From assembly GCF_905220705.1 (NCBI RefSeq), contig NZ_CAJNAT010000002.1:62001-126000 (forward strand): 64,000 bases of DNA. Reading direction: 5' to 3'. The first letter of the stretch is position 1; each line of letters starts with the position of its first letter. Positions 1-8,049 of this stretch are shown one piece after another. The position numbers and the translations under genes are program-made. The stretch is from Paraburkholderia domus (GTDB lineage: Bacteria > Pseudomonadota > Gammaproteobacteria > Burkholderiales > Burkholderiaceae). The notes below the pieces were generated by a model that saw nothing but the letters and a program-made list of their open reading frames with translations, made no database searches and was not told where the DNA came from.

Positions 1-268
1 GCAGATGCGGATACGTGAGCGGCACGCCGTGCTCGGGGATGAAGCCGCAGACCCGCGAATAACGCCAGATCGGGCCGGGGTCGAGAGCCACGGCGGGGCG
101 CACGAGGCGCAACGCCGGCAAGTGTGTGTCGCGCCCGCGTTTGACGATGCCGGACAACGCGCGCGCGTACAGCTTCGCCGGCGCGGGTAACTGCTCGATG
201 ACGACGGTCTTCGGACGGGCCGCGCTCGCTGCGTGACCACTCCTGAACGGATCACCCGGCTCACCCAT
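1..268 (-). CDS. MaoC-like enoyl-CoA hydratase, N-terminal part (cut by window edge)
   Basis: About 89 codons of a gene read leftwards out of the window. It starts at the ATG at 268, two bases past the TGA of the FabG-type gene (271-273), so the two are translationally coupled. The visible product begins MGEPGDPFRS and contains LPAPAKLYARALSG and GPIWRYSRVCGF, which resembles the long N-terminal half of MaoC/hotdog-fold hydratases that follow FabG in Burkholderiaceae fatty-acid operons. Such enzymes hydrate enoyl-thioesters between the dehydrogenase and reductase steps encoded upstream. The catalytic hydratase motif lies outside the window, so the family call rests on the N-terminus and context. 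Confidence 0.6.
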   Translation of the reverse strand, partial: MGEPGDPFRSGHAASAARPKTVVIEQLPAPAKLYARALSGIVKRGRDTHLPALRLVRPAVALDPGPIWRYSRVCGFIPEHGVPLTYPHL

Positions 269-270
269 GC

Positions 271-1683
271 TCACGCTCCAATCAGGCTTTGTCCGCACAC
301 GCGCACGATCTGGCCGCTCACGCCTGCCGATCCCGGATGCGCGAGCCACGCGATGGTCTGCGCGACATCCACCGGCTGGCCACCCTGGCTCATCGAATTC
401 ATGCGGCGGCCGGCCTCGCGGATGGTCAGCGGAATCTTGGCTGTCATCTGCGTTTCGATAAAGCCGGGTGCGACCGCATTGATCGTGATGCCACGCGCGC
501 GCAGATGTGGCGCCATGCTTTGCACCCGGCCGATCACGCCGGCTTTCGAGGTGGCGTAATTGGTCTGGCCGAGATTGCCGGCAATGCCGCTGATCGACGA
601 CACGGCGATGATGCGGCCGCCGTCGCGCAGGATGCCGGCCGTGAGCAAGGCGTCGTCGATACGCTCCTGCGCGGACAGGTTGATATCGATCACGCTTTGC
701 CAGGCGGCGTCGGTCATCTTCGCGATGGTTTTGTCTTTCGTGATGCCCGCGTTGTGCACGACGATATCCACGCCCTGTTCGTCGAGCGCTGCGGCAATCT
801 GTGCAGGCGCTTCGGGCGCGGCAATGTCGAAGGCGAGGGCGGTGCCATTCAGCTGACGCATCGTCGAATCGAGTGCATCGCGTGCCGATGGGATGTCGAT
901 ACCGATAACGTGCGCACCCTCCGCGGCGAGCACGCTTGCGATCGATGCGCCGATGCCGCGCGCGGCGCCGGTCACGACAGCGCGCAAGCCCTCGAGCGGC
1001 TGATTCCAGTCGAACGCCGGCAGCGCATCGGCACCGGCGCGCACGCCGACGCGCACCACCTGGCCCGACACATACGCGGAGCGCGGCGATAGAAAGAATC
1101 GCAACGTTGAGTCGATGCCGTTCTCGGCGCCTTGCTCGACGTAAACAAGATTCGCGGTAATGCCGCGCCGCGCTTCCTTGCCTAGCGAACGCGTGAGGCC
1201 TTCTAGCGCGCGCTGCGCGGTCCATTGGCGCGGGGTCGCGCAGGCTTCCGGCGGCCGTCCCAGCACGATGATGCGGCCGCACTTGCCGAGTGAGCGCAAC
1301 GTATCGTGGAAGAATCCGTGCAGCGGTTCGAGCTGGCTGCTGTCTTCGATACCGCTCGCATCGAACAGCAGGGCGGTGAGCTTGCCGTGCGAACCAGACT
1401 CGGCCGGTTCGAAACGGCCCGTCATCAGGCCATGGCGATTGGCGAGCGGTACCCACAGGCCGGCGCTTTCATGTGCGACGCTGGTCACGCCGATGCTCGT
1501 CACCAGATTCGCGAGCGCCTCCAGCAGATGCGGTTGGCGGCCCGCTCCGATCGCCACCAGCCCGTCGAACTCGGGGCGGTCCGCGCGATAGCGGTTCAGC
1601 ACCTCGGGCTTCGGCAAGCCCAGGGAGCGCGCGAGCCGCGCGCCGAACGGCGAATTGACGAAGTTCAGGTAAGAGTCGTTCAT
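271..1683 (-). CDS. 3-oxoacyl-ACP/CoA reductase, long FabG type
   Basis: NAD(P)-dependent reductase or dehydrogenase of 3-oxoacyl/3-hydroxyacyl thioesters, 470 aa from the ATG at 1683; a GTG at 1707 is possible, but GGAG at 1696-1699 favours the ATG. Residues 1 to about 210 form a degenerate non-catalytic Rossmann-like half, as in 450-residue FabG4-type proteins. Residues about 215-470 are a classical SDR domain with VVTGAARGIGASIA (cofactor), NAG in HNAGITKDK, SSISG (catalytic Ser) and NYATSK (catalytic Tyr and Lys). It sits between fadE and the MaoC gene, which gives the dehydrogenation, hydration and reduction/oxidation steps of a fatty-acyl cycle. The 123-bp gap to fadE contains a perfect 16-bp palindrome (1719-1734). 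Confidence 0.88.
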   Translation of the reverse strand: MNDSYLNFVNSPFGARLARSLGLPKPEVLNRYRADRPEFDGLVAIGAGRQPHLLEALANLVTSIGVTSVAHESAGLWVPLANRHGLMTGRFEPAESGSHGKLTALLFDASGIEDSSQLEPLHGFFHDTLRSLGKCGRIIVLGRPPEACATPRQWTAQRALEGLTRSLGKEARRGITANLVYVEQGAENGIDSTLRFFLSPRSAYVSGQVVRVGVRAGADALPAFDWNQPLEGLRAVVTGAARGIGASIASVLAAEGAHVIGIDIPSARDALDSTMRQLNGTALAFDIAAPEAPAQIAAALDEQGVDIVVHNAGITKDKTIAKMTDAAWQSVIDINLSAQERIDDALLTAGILRDGGRIIAVSSISGIAGNLGQTNYATSKAGVIGRVQSMAPHLRARGITINAVAPGFIETQMTAKIPLTIREAGRRMNSMSQGGQPVDVAQTIAWLAHPGSAGVSGQIVRVCGQSLIGA

Positions 1684-1806
1684 ATTATTTATTGCTCCGC
1701 TGGCCACGCCTGAAGGAAGTCCCCCATGGGGGACGTCGGACGTGTGTCAGTGTGCACCCAGTTTGAGGCATCTGGGGCTGCCCCGCCTGGATGTTTTTTA
1801 AGTCAC

Positions 1807-4305
1807 TCAGGCCGCGAGTTCCAACGCTTTTTCGAGCGCGTCCTTGCGCTTTTGCAAGTTGGCGAGCATATCGAAGTCGGCTGGGAAGTCGTCGACCTTC
1901 ACGACTTGCGCGCCATATCGTGCGTAGTCTTCGAGCACGCGGCGATCGTCGGCATCGATCAGGCCTTTCTGTTGTGCCGCCTCGGTCCACTCGGCCAGGT
2001 GCGGCAGGCTCTGAGGCATCGGTTCGAGCAGGCCTTGCTTGACCGCGTCGCGCAGTTTCTGCTCGATCTGCGTGAAGCGCGGGTTCAACGCGAACACGAG
2101 TTCGCCGTAGCCGAGCGCATCGACATCCGGATGCGGCACGTACGAGTCGGACACGAGGCGCTCGCGCGCCGCGCCCGGCGTTTGCATCAGCTCGGCAATC
2201 TCGGTGCCGATCTGATCGGATGGCTCGCGATACGGCAGGCCGAATGGGAACGCCAGCACGCGCACGAGACCCGCGGCGAGGCGGTTCGGGTAGTTCGCGA
2301 GCACGCCGTCGAGCGCGTGTTGTGCCTTGTATAGCGAATCTTCGACACCCCAGCGCACCAACGGAAGATCCTCCTCCTGACGGCCTTCGTCTTCGAAACG
2401 CTTGAGCGTTGCCGAGATCAGATAGAGCTGGGAGAGCACATCGCCCAGGCGCCCGGAAATGCGTTCACGCCGTTTCAGATCGCCGCCGAGCACGAACATG
2501 GAGACGTCGGCGAGCAACGCGAACGCGGTCGAGATACGGGTGGCCGCGCGGTAGTACGACAGCAGCGGCCCGTACGCCGTGCGCGGCTTGGCGATGAACG
2601 CGCCGCCCGTGACGCCATACACGAAACTGCGCACTACGTTCGACAGCGTGAAGCTGACGTGGCCGAAAAAGGCCGCATCGAAATCGCGCAGCGCCTTGGC
2701 GCGATCCGTTTCGCGCGTGGCGGCCATTTCCTTCAGCACATACGGATGGCAGCGAATCGCACCCTGGCCGAAGATGATCAGGCAACGCGTGAGAATGTTG
2801 GCGCCTTCCACGGTGATCGCAATCGGCACCTGTTGATAGGCGCGCGCGAGAAAGTTCGACGGCCCCATGCAGATGCCCTTGCCGGCGGCGACGTCCATGC
2901 CGTCGTTGATGACCATGCGGGCGCGTTCGGTGATGTGATATTTCGCGATCGCCGAAATCACCGAAGGCTTCTCGCCGAGGTCCACCGCCTGCGCGGACAG
3001 GCGGCGCGCGGCGTCCATGACGTAGAGATTGCCGCCCATGCGGCCGAGCGCTTCCTGCACGCCTTCGAACTTGCCGACGGCGGTGCGGAACTGACGGCGA
3101 ATCGCAGCATAGGCACCGGTGCCGCGCACGGCGATCTTCGCCATCCCCACATTCGACGACGGCAGCGAAATCGCGCGGCCCGCCGCGAGACACTCCATCA
3201 GCATGCGCCAGCCGTTGCCGACTTGCGCGCGGCCGCCGATCACCCAGTCGAGCGGAATGAAGACGTCTTTGCCCGAATTCGGACCGTTCTGGAACACCGC
3301 GTTCAGCGGCCAGTGACGGCGGCCGATGTTGACCCCCGGATGGTCGGTCGGAATCAGCGCGCAGGTGATGCCGGGTTCGTTATCCGGGCCGAGCAGATGG
3401 TCCGGATCGAGCGCACGGAACGCAAGGCCGAGCACGGTCGCGATCGGTCCGAGCGTGATGTAGCGCTTGTCCCATGTGACGCGAAAACCCAGCGTTTCAC
3501 GGCCTTCAAACGTCCCATTGCAGACGATGCCGACATCGGGAATTGCGGCGGCATCGGAACCTGCGTAAGGGCTCGTCAACGCGAAACAGGGGATATCGTC
3601 GCCGCGCGCGAGGCGCGGCAGATAGTGGTTCTTCTGATCTTCGGTGCCGTAGTGCATCAGCAGTTCAGCCGGGCCGAGCGAGTTCGGCACCATCACCGAA
3701 ACGGCGGCGGCCGAACAGCGCGTGGAGAGCTTCATGATGACCTGCGAATGCGCGTAAGCGGAGAACTGCTTGCCGCCGTACTGCTTCGGAATGATCATGC
3801 CGAGAAAGCCGCGTTCCTTGATGTATTGCCAGGTTTTCGGCGACAGGTCCTGCCACACCATGGTGGTTTCCCAGTCGTTCGCGAGATCGCACAGATGCTC
3901 GCATTCGACGTCGAGAAACGATTGCTCTTCGGCGGAGAGCGTGGCCGGGCCATAGCCCAGCAGCGTGTCCCAATGCGGGCGCCCGGAGAACAGTTCGGCG
4001 TCCCACCAGACGGTGCCGGCTTCGATTGCGTCGCGCTCGGTCGGCGACATCTCCGGCAGGATCTTGCGGAAGATGTCGAGCACCGGCTTCGTGAGCCACG
4101 CACGGCGCAGCGGTTTGATCGTGAGCACGAGGGCCGGGAGGACGAGGACGATCGAGAGCATCGTCGTCGCTACCGGACCCGCTGCTCCGCTGACATGCGC
4201 GGCCGCCACCCAGACGATCATGAAGGCAAGCCACCATGAGGCGCGCGCCTGAACGTAGACGAGCGCGAGAGCGGCGATGACGAGCACTAGGATGAACCAC
4301 GGCAT
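1807..4305 (-). CDS. fadE: Acyl-CoA dehydrogenase, FadE type with membrane anchor
   Basis: FAD-dependent first step of fatty-acid beta-oxidation, 832 aa, the usual size of proteobacterial FadE. The start is the ATG at 4305, 7 bases after an AGGAGG-type ribosome site. The N-terminus has two or three hydrophobic segments (PWFILVLVIAALALVYVQA, then residues about 25-60), so the enzyme is probably bound to the inner membrane near the electron-transfer chain. The dehydrogenase core spans about residues 95-510, with CFALTSPYAGSDAA (flavin/substrate loop) and ITVEGANILTR, which carries the presumed catalytic Glu near residue 497. The C-terminal 300 residues are the FadE-specific domain. It follows tetR in the same direction and leads fabG and maoC, so the four genes probably form one fatty-acid-degradation unit. 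Confidence 0.93.
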   Translation of the reverse strand: MPWFILVLVIAALALVYVQARASWWLAFMIVWVAAAHVSGAAGPVATTMLSIVLVLPALVLTIKPLRRAWLTKPVLDIFRKILPEMSPTERDAIEAGTVWWDAELFSGRPHWDTLLGYGPATLSAEEQSFLDVECEHLCDLANDWETTMVWQDLSPKTWQYIKERGFLGMIIPKQYGGKQFSAYAHSQVIMKLSTRCSAAAVSVMVPNSLGPAELLMHYGTEDQKNHYLPRLARGDDIPCFALTSPYAGSDAAAIPDVGIVCNGTFEGRETLGFRVTWDKRYITLGPIATVLGLAFRALDPDHLLGPDNEPGITCALIPTDHPGVNIGRRHWPLNAVFQNGPNSGKDVFIPLDWVIGGRAQVGNGWRMLMECLAAGRAISLPSSNVGMAKIAVRGTGAYAAIRRQFRTAVGKFEGVQEALGRMGGNLYVMDAARRLSAQAVDLGEKPSVISAIAKYHITERARMVINDGMDVAAGKGICMGPSNFLARAYQQVPIAITVEGANILTRCLIIFGQGAIRCHPYVLKEMAATRETDRAKALRDFDAAFFGHVSFTLSNVVRSFVYGVTGGAFIAKPRTAYGPLLSYYRAATRISTAFALLADVSMFVLGGDLKRRERISGRLGDVLSQLYLISATLKRFEDEGRQEEDLPLVRWGVEDSLYKAQHALDGVLANYPNRLAAGLVRVLAFPFGLPYREPSDQIGTEIAELMQTPGAARERLVSDSYVPHPDVDALGYGELVFALNPRFTQIEQKLRDAVKQGLLEPMPQSLPHLAEWTEAAQQKGLIDADDRRVLEDYARYGAQVVKVDDFPADFDMLANLQKRKDALEKALELAA

Positions 4306-4501
4306 GACGTTTCCTCCTGTTTCGATGGTGCGTACGGACGCATCCACGGTTCGCGGACGGTTCGCGTTCTATTGATTTTCTAACTGGCGGCGTTGCTGTT
4401 ACGTCGCTTAGGTGCGGGACTTGGACGTGCTGCTCGGATGTGCGTTATTCATGATGCTTGCGCGCGGACGGCCTATGACAGCGCCGCCCGCGCCGCTCGG
4501 T

Positions 4502-5368
4502 TCAAGCCGTGCCGTGCAACGCGGGCTGAAACGAACTCGCCTCCACGTTGCCAGCGCGGCGTTCACCGTCCGAGGCGGCCGGCGCCGGCGGTTCAAACCC
4601 GCCTGACGCTTGTTGTGTACCCGTAGCAGGGTTTGTGCCTTCCATCTGGCCTTCGGGGCCGCCTTCGGTGGCGTCGCCCAGCACGGCGGCGAACGTGGCC
4701 AGTTGCGAGCTGTCGGGCAGGGGCGCTTTCAGCGCGGCCACCATCAGCGAAGCGAGACGCGCGATCAGTTGCAGGTCGTTCATCGACTTGCCCTGCGAGA
4801 ACTCGGAAATCAGGCTGTCGGTATCCGTGCCGGCCAGCACCCCGGACAGCGCGCCGATCGCGAAGTGCAGGCGCCAGCCGAGTTCTTCACGCGGCAGATG
4901 CGGCAGCGCACGCTGGAACGCTTCGAAAAAGCGCATGGCCACCGATTCGTAGTGCGCATTCAGAAAGTCTCGAATGAACGCCGACGGATCCGTATAAGCG
5001 CGCCCCAGCAAGCGCAGAAAAGCCTTGCCGCCCACGCGCGGATCGCGCGACAGCCGCAGCGCGGGAATGAACATCGCGCCGAGTACGTGCTCGCATGTCA
5101 GACGCTCGCCGAGCATGGTGTCGAAGCGATCGAGCAGCTTGAGCCGCTCCTGGTTGAGCCGGTCGAGCCGGCGCGCCAGCATCGAGTGAATCAGCGATTC
5201 CTTGCTGCCGAAGTGGTAGTTGACTGCCGCGAGATTTACTTCGGCACGCGAAGTAATCTGGCGCAGGGACATGGCCTCATAGCCGCATTCGATGAAGAGC
5301 GTTTCCGCGGCGTCGAGGATGCGGGACTTCGTGTCGCCGGCATGCCGGCCTGTTGTGCGAACTGCCAT
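4502..5368 (-). CDS. TetR-family regulator of the fatty-acid operon
   Basis: Repressor-like protein of 288 aa from the ATG at 5368, preceded by GGGAGA. The N-terminal helix-turn-helix is clear: TKSRILDAAETLFIECGYEA followed by RQITSRAEVNLAAVNYHFGS, the TetR recognition-helix pattern. The central part is a PsrA/FadR-like ligand-binding domain. The last 55 residues or so are a Gly/Pro/Ala-rich low-complexity tail that such proteins usually lack. Its position upstream of fadE suggests a fatty-acyl-CoA-responsive repressor of its own operon. A palindrome 45 bp upstream of its start (5413-5430) is a good operator candidate. The ligand is inferred from context only. Confidence 0.88.
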   Translation of the reverse strand: MAVRTTGRHAGDTKSRILDAAETLFIECGYEAMSLRQITSRAEVNLAAVNYHFGSKESLIHSMLARRLDRLNQERLKLLDRFDTMLGERLTCEHVLGAMFIPALRLSRDPRVGGKAFLRLLGRAYTDPSAFIRDFLNAHYESVAMRFFEAFQRALPHLPREELGWRLHFAIGALSGVLAGTDTDSLISEFSQGKSMNDLQLIARLASLMVAALKAPLPDSSQLATFAAVLGDATEGGPEGQMEGTNPATGTQQASGGFEPPAPAASDGERRAGNVEASSFQPALHGTA

Positions 5369-5412
5369 GTTGCGTCTCCCAGTTGCCGGGCATCCGGCCC
5401 GCAAACAAGCGA

Positions 5413-5430
5413 TTCAAATGATTATTTGAA
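5413..5430. promoter_or_regulatory. Candidate TetR operator
   Basis: TTCAAATGATTATTTGAA: two perfect 7-bp arms (TTCAAAT/ATTTGAA) around a 4-bp centre, 45 bp upstream of the tetR start codon in an A+T-rich patch. Size, symmetry and position fit a TetR-family operator for autoregulation. No experimental support is visible. Confidence 0.5.
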
Positions 5431-5835
5431 ACAGCCGTTTTTTTTAGGATAAAGAAGGATGGGGACTGCGATCAAGGGCCCTGTGTGGACTAACTCCTCT
5501 AGAAGACCTGACGAAGGTCCGTCTTTCCAATGTGCGCGGGCGCGTCAAACCGCGCGGAAATAAAAAAGGCCGTTCCGATCGAAATCGGAACGGCCTCGTA
5601 TTGCTTGCTACTTGTTTGGCCTTGCGTTTGCTTTCTGACGTCAGCGCTTTGCGCGTTCCTGCTTTGCGCTCGCTCTGCGGTTGCGTTGCTTTGTGGCGGT
5701 TCGAGCCGCCTTTGTATCTATTGTGCCCGATAACGCGCGGGCGAAATAGCTGTTTAGTTCGAACGCTTAAAGCTGTCCTTCAATCCCCCAACCACCGACT
5801 CCCCAAGCGGACTTCCTTCGGGGCGGGGGACTTCC
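5431..5835. other. Intergenic stretch between tetR and the MFS gene
   Basis: No convincing gene. It holds the leftward terminator at 5562-5596. The 240 bases between that terminator and the MFS stop codon would be transcribed as a long 3' untranslated tail of the MFS message. Open frames here lack ribosome sites and recognisable motifs. Confidence 0.5.
5562..5596 (-). terminator. Rho-independent terminator of the MFS gene
   Basis: Perfect 13-bp stem AGGCCGTTCCGAT/ATCGGAACGGCCT with a CGAA loop. Read leftwards it is followed by six U residues (the A-run at 5562-5567). It lies 240 bases downstream of the leftward MFS gene and upstream of tetR, which insulates the fatty-acid operon. Confidence 0.9.
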
Positions 5836-7056
5836 TCAGGCACGCGCTGCGACCTGTTTTGCCGACTGCGTCATGTCGACGCCACGGCGTTCGCGGCTGA
5901 ACGGAATCAGCACGGCGATCACCACCGCCACGATACCGATCACGACACCCATGACCAGCGCATAGTTGTTGCCGTGCGCTTCGGCCGCGCTCGCTTGCAG
6001 CGGGCCGTTGACCGACGCGATCAGATTGCCGAGCTGATACACGAGTCCCGGGAACGTTGCGCGAATTTCATCGGGCGAGATTTCGTTCAGGTGTACGGGA
6101 ATCACCCCCCAAGCGCCTTGCACGGAGATCTGCATCAGGAATGCGCCGGCCGCGAGCAGCACGGGCGTGGTCGAGAAAGCCCACAGCGGCAACACCGGCA
6201 ACGCGATCAAGGCAGCGATGAAGATCGCGCGCTTGCGGCCGATCTTCTCCGACACGTACCCAAAGAACAGACCGCCGCAAATCGCGCCGATGTTCAGCGT
6301 GATCGTGATCAACGACACGGTATGCGCGTCGAACCCACGCTGCACGCGCAGGAAGGTCGGATACAGATCCTGCGAACCGTGCGAGAAGAAGTTGAACGCG
6401 GTCATCAGCACGATCGCATAGAGTGACAACCCGATGTTCTGCTTGAGCGTGGCGACGAGACCCAGATGCGCTTTCTTCTCGAGCGTCTTGAAGGCCGGCG
6501 ACTCCGGCACGTGCGCGCGGATATACAGCACCAGCAGCGCCGGCAGCACGCCGACGAAGAACATGCCGCGCCAGCCGATGTATTGATAGAAGACGCCGAA
6601 AACGATCGAGGCGAGCAGGTAGCCGCTCGGATAACCGGCTTGCAGAAGACCCGAGACGATGCCGCGCGATTTCGCCGGCACGGTTTCCATCGTCAGTGCG
6701 CCGCCCACCCCCCATTCGCCGCCCATCGCGATACCGAACAGGGCACGCAGCACGAGCAGGGTGGTCAGGTTAGGTGAAAAGCCGGACAGCAATTCCAGCA
6801 GCGAGAAGCACGCGATGTTGACCATCAGCGTGGGACGGCGGCCATATTTGTCGGCGAGCCAGCCGAAAATCAATGCGCCGAGTGGACGCATCGCCAGGGT
6901 CAGCGTAATGCCGAAGGCGATCGTCGGGATTTTTGTATTGAACTCCGCCGCGATATCTTTCAATACGAACACCATTAGAAAGAAATCGAATGCATCCAGG
7001 GTCCAGCCCAGATAGGCGGCGATCGTGACGTTTCTCTGTTCCCGTGTCCAGCTCAT
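5836..7056 (-). CDS. MFS transporter, sialate/lactate (SHS) type
   Basis: Inner-membrane major facilitator of 406 aa with about 12 hydrophobic segments. GWLADKYGRRPTL is the conserved loop between helices 2 and 3, and the N-terminus (QRNVTIAAYLGWTLDAFDFF) is typical of the Jen1/NanT-like SHS family, which imports lactate and other carboxylates by proton symport. VPESPAFK follows helix 6, as in that family. The start is the ATG at 7056, after GGAGAACAATC. It is a single-gene unit ending in the terminator at 5562-5596. The substrate cannot be read from sequence; a short monocarboxylate is the likeliest guess. Confidence 0.85.
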   Translation of the reverse strand: MSWTREQRNVTIAAYLGWTLDAFDFFLMVFVLKDIAAEFNTKIPTIAFGITLTLAMRPLGALIFGWLADKYGRRPTLMVNIACFSLLELLSGFSPNLTTLLVLRALFGIAMGGEWGVGGALTMETVPAKSRGIVSGLLQAGYPSGYLLASIVFGVFYQYIGWRGMFFVGVLPALLVLYIRAHVPESPAFKTLEKKAHLGLVATLKQNIGLSLYAIVLMTAFNFFSHGSQDLYPTFLRVQRGFDAHTVSLITITLNIGAICGGLFFGYVSEKIGRKRAIFIAALIALPVLPLWAFSTTPVLLAAGAFLMQISVQGAWGVIPVHLNEISPDEIRATFPGLVYQLGNLIASVNGPLQASAAEAHGNNYALVMGVVIGIVAVVIAVLIPFSRERRGVDMTQSAKQVAARA

Positions 7057-7461
7057 TGATTGTTCTCCTGAGTCCCCAATAACCCGTGTCTGACGACGGG
7101 CGGCTCTGCAGCCCCGTGCGCCCTGTTGGTGGGCTTCGAGCGAGTGTACGCCGACTGTTAAACGCTTGCATGAATGAACCCGCGTTTATCCGTATTAATC
7201 CCTGGGACGAATTTCACGCTGAATCTCGACGCATGGTGAATGTTTGGTAAGTGTAATAATTGTATTAATCGTGTCTGACTAATTGTTTGTTATTTGTAAT
7301 ATGAATTTCGCATCTACGCGCGGTAATTCGGCCAATCCGGCTTGCGTGTTTCGAGTGCCGGTAGAGGTCGCTCTCGCGGGATTCAGGTTGGCGGCGGCGC
7401 AGGCCTGCAGGTATAACAGCGGCTCGCGGCATTCGCGCCGCGCATACAAGGAGACTGACGA
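7057..7461. other. Divergent promoter region between MFS and MAPEG genes
   Basis: 405 bases without a gene. The part at 7190-7310 is much richer in A+T than its surroundings (runs such as GTAATAATTGTATTAAT) and probably carries the leftward MFS promoter and operator sites. The rightward promoter at 7388-7417 serves the MAPEG gene. Confidence 0.5.
7388..7417 (+). promoter_or_regulatory. Sigma-70-like promoter for the MAPEG gene
   Basis: TTGGCG at 7388-7393 and TATAAC at 7412-7417 with 18-bp spacing, about 45 bases before the MAPEG start codon. Identified by eye. Confidence 0.45.
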
Positions 7462-7836
7462 ATGACGATTCCGCATCTTTGCCTGCTTATCGTGGCGCTG
7501 CTGCCGTTTCCGTGGACCATGTTGGCGAAGGTCAGCAAGCGCTACGACAATGGCGCGCCGCGCGCTTATCTCGCCGGCCTCGACGGCTGGCGCGCGCGTG
7601 CTCATGCCGCGCATCAGAACGCGTGGGAAGCACTGGCGATGTTTACTGCTGCGATCGTCGTCGCGGGACAGGCAGGCGGTTCGAGTCCGTGGATCAATTG
7701 GCTGGCGATTGCTTTTGTCGTCACGCGCGTGCTGCATGGCGTGCTGTATGTGGCGAATCTGGCATCGCTGCGTTCGCTGGTGTGGTTCGTCGGCGTTGCG
7801 TGCGTGGTGTCGTTGTTTTTCGTGCCAGTGAACTGA
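7462..7836 (+). CDS. MAPEG-family membrane protein
   Basis: Small integral membrane protein of 124 aa with four predicted helices, the standard MAPEG layout. The family signature is visible as GWRARAHAAHQNAWEALAMF (residues about 44-63), matching the ERA-N-E pattern that lines the glutathione/lipid site in eukaryotic members. Bacterial MAPEG proteins of this size are mostly uncharacterised; glutathione-linked detoxification is the usual suggestion. The ATG at 7462 follows AAGGAGACTGACGA. It is probably monocistronic, with its own promoter upstream. Confidence 0.85.
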   Translation: MTIPHLCLLIVALLPFPWTMLAKVSKRYDNGAPRAYLAGLDGWRARAHAAHQNAWEALAMFTAAIVVAGQAGGSSPWINWLAIAFVVTRVLHGVLYVANLASLRSLVWFVGVACVVSLFFVPVN

Positions 7837-8049
7837 GGTAAAGCGAAGCGTGGGGCGATGCCGGCGGATGCGTGTGTCGTCGGCTCGCCCGATTCGGGCG
7901 CTCAAGCGTTGAGGTTTCCGTCGAAGGAGGTTGCTGCGAATCACATATGCGCATAACGCATCAGTCGAGCAGAAAAATCAATTTGATTCATGTTGCGGCG
8001 CGGAATAAGATGCCTCCCATCCCATTAATTCCGCATCTGTCGACGCACC

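Noticed and set aside
1719..1734. Perfect 16-bp palindrome GTCCCCCATGGGGGAC between fadE and the fabG-type gene
   Set aside because: The same GGAAGTCCCC-type text recurs after the MFS gene (about 5810-5835), so it looks like a common G/C-rich intergenic motif. No U-run follows and no regulator can be linked to it.
2659..4239. A 526-codon open frame opposite fadE
   Set aside because: Same cause: antisense of a complete, well-conserved gene, with no family resemblance or ribosome site.
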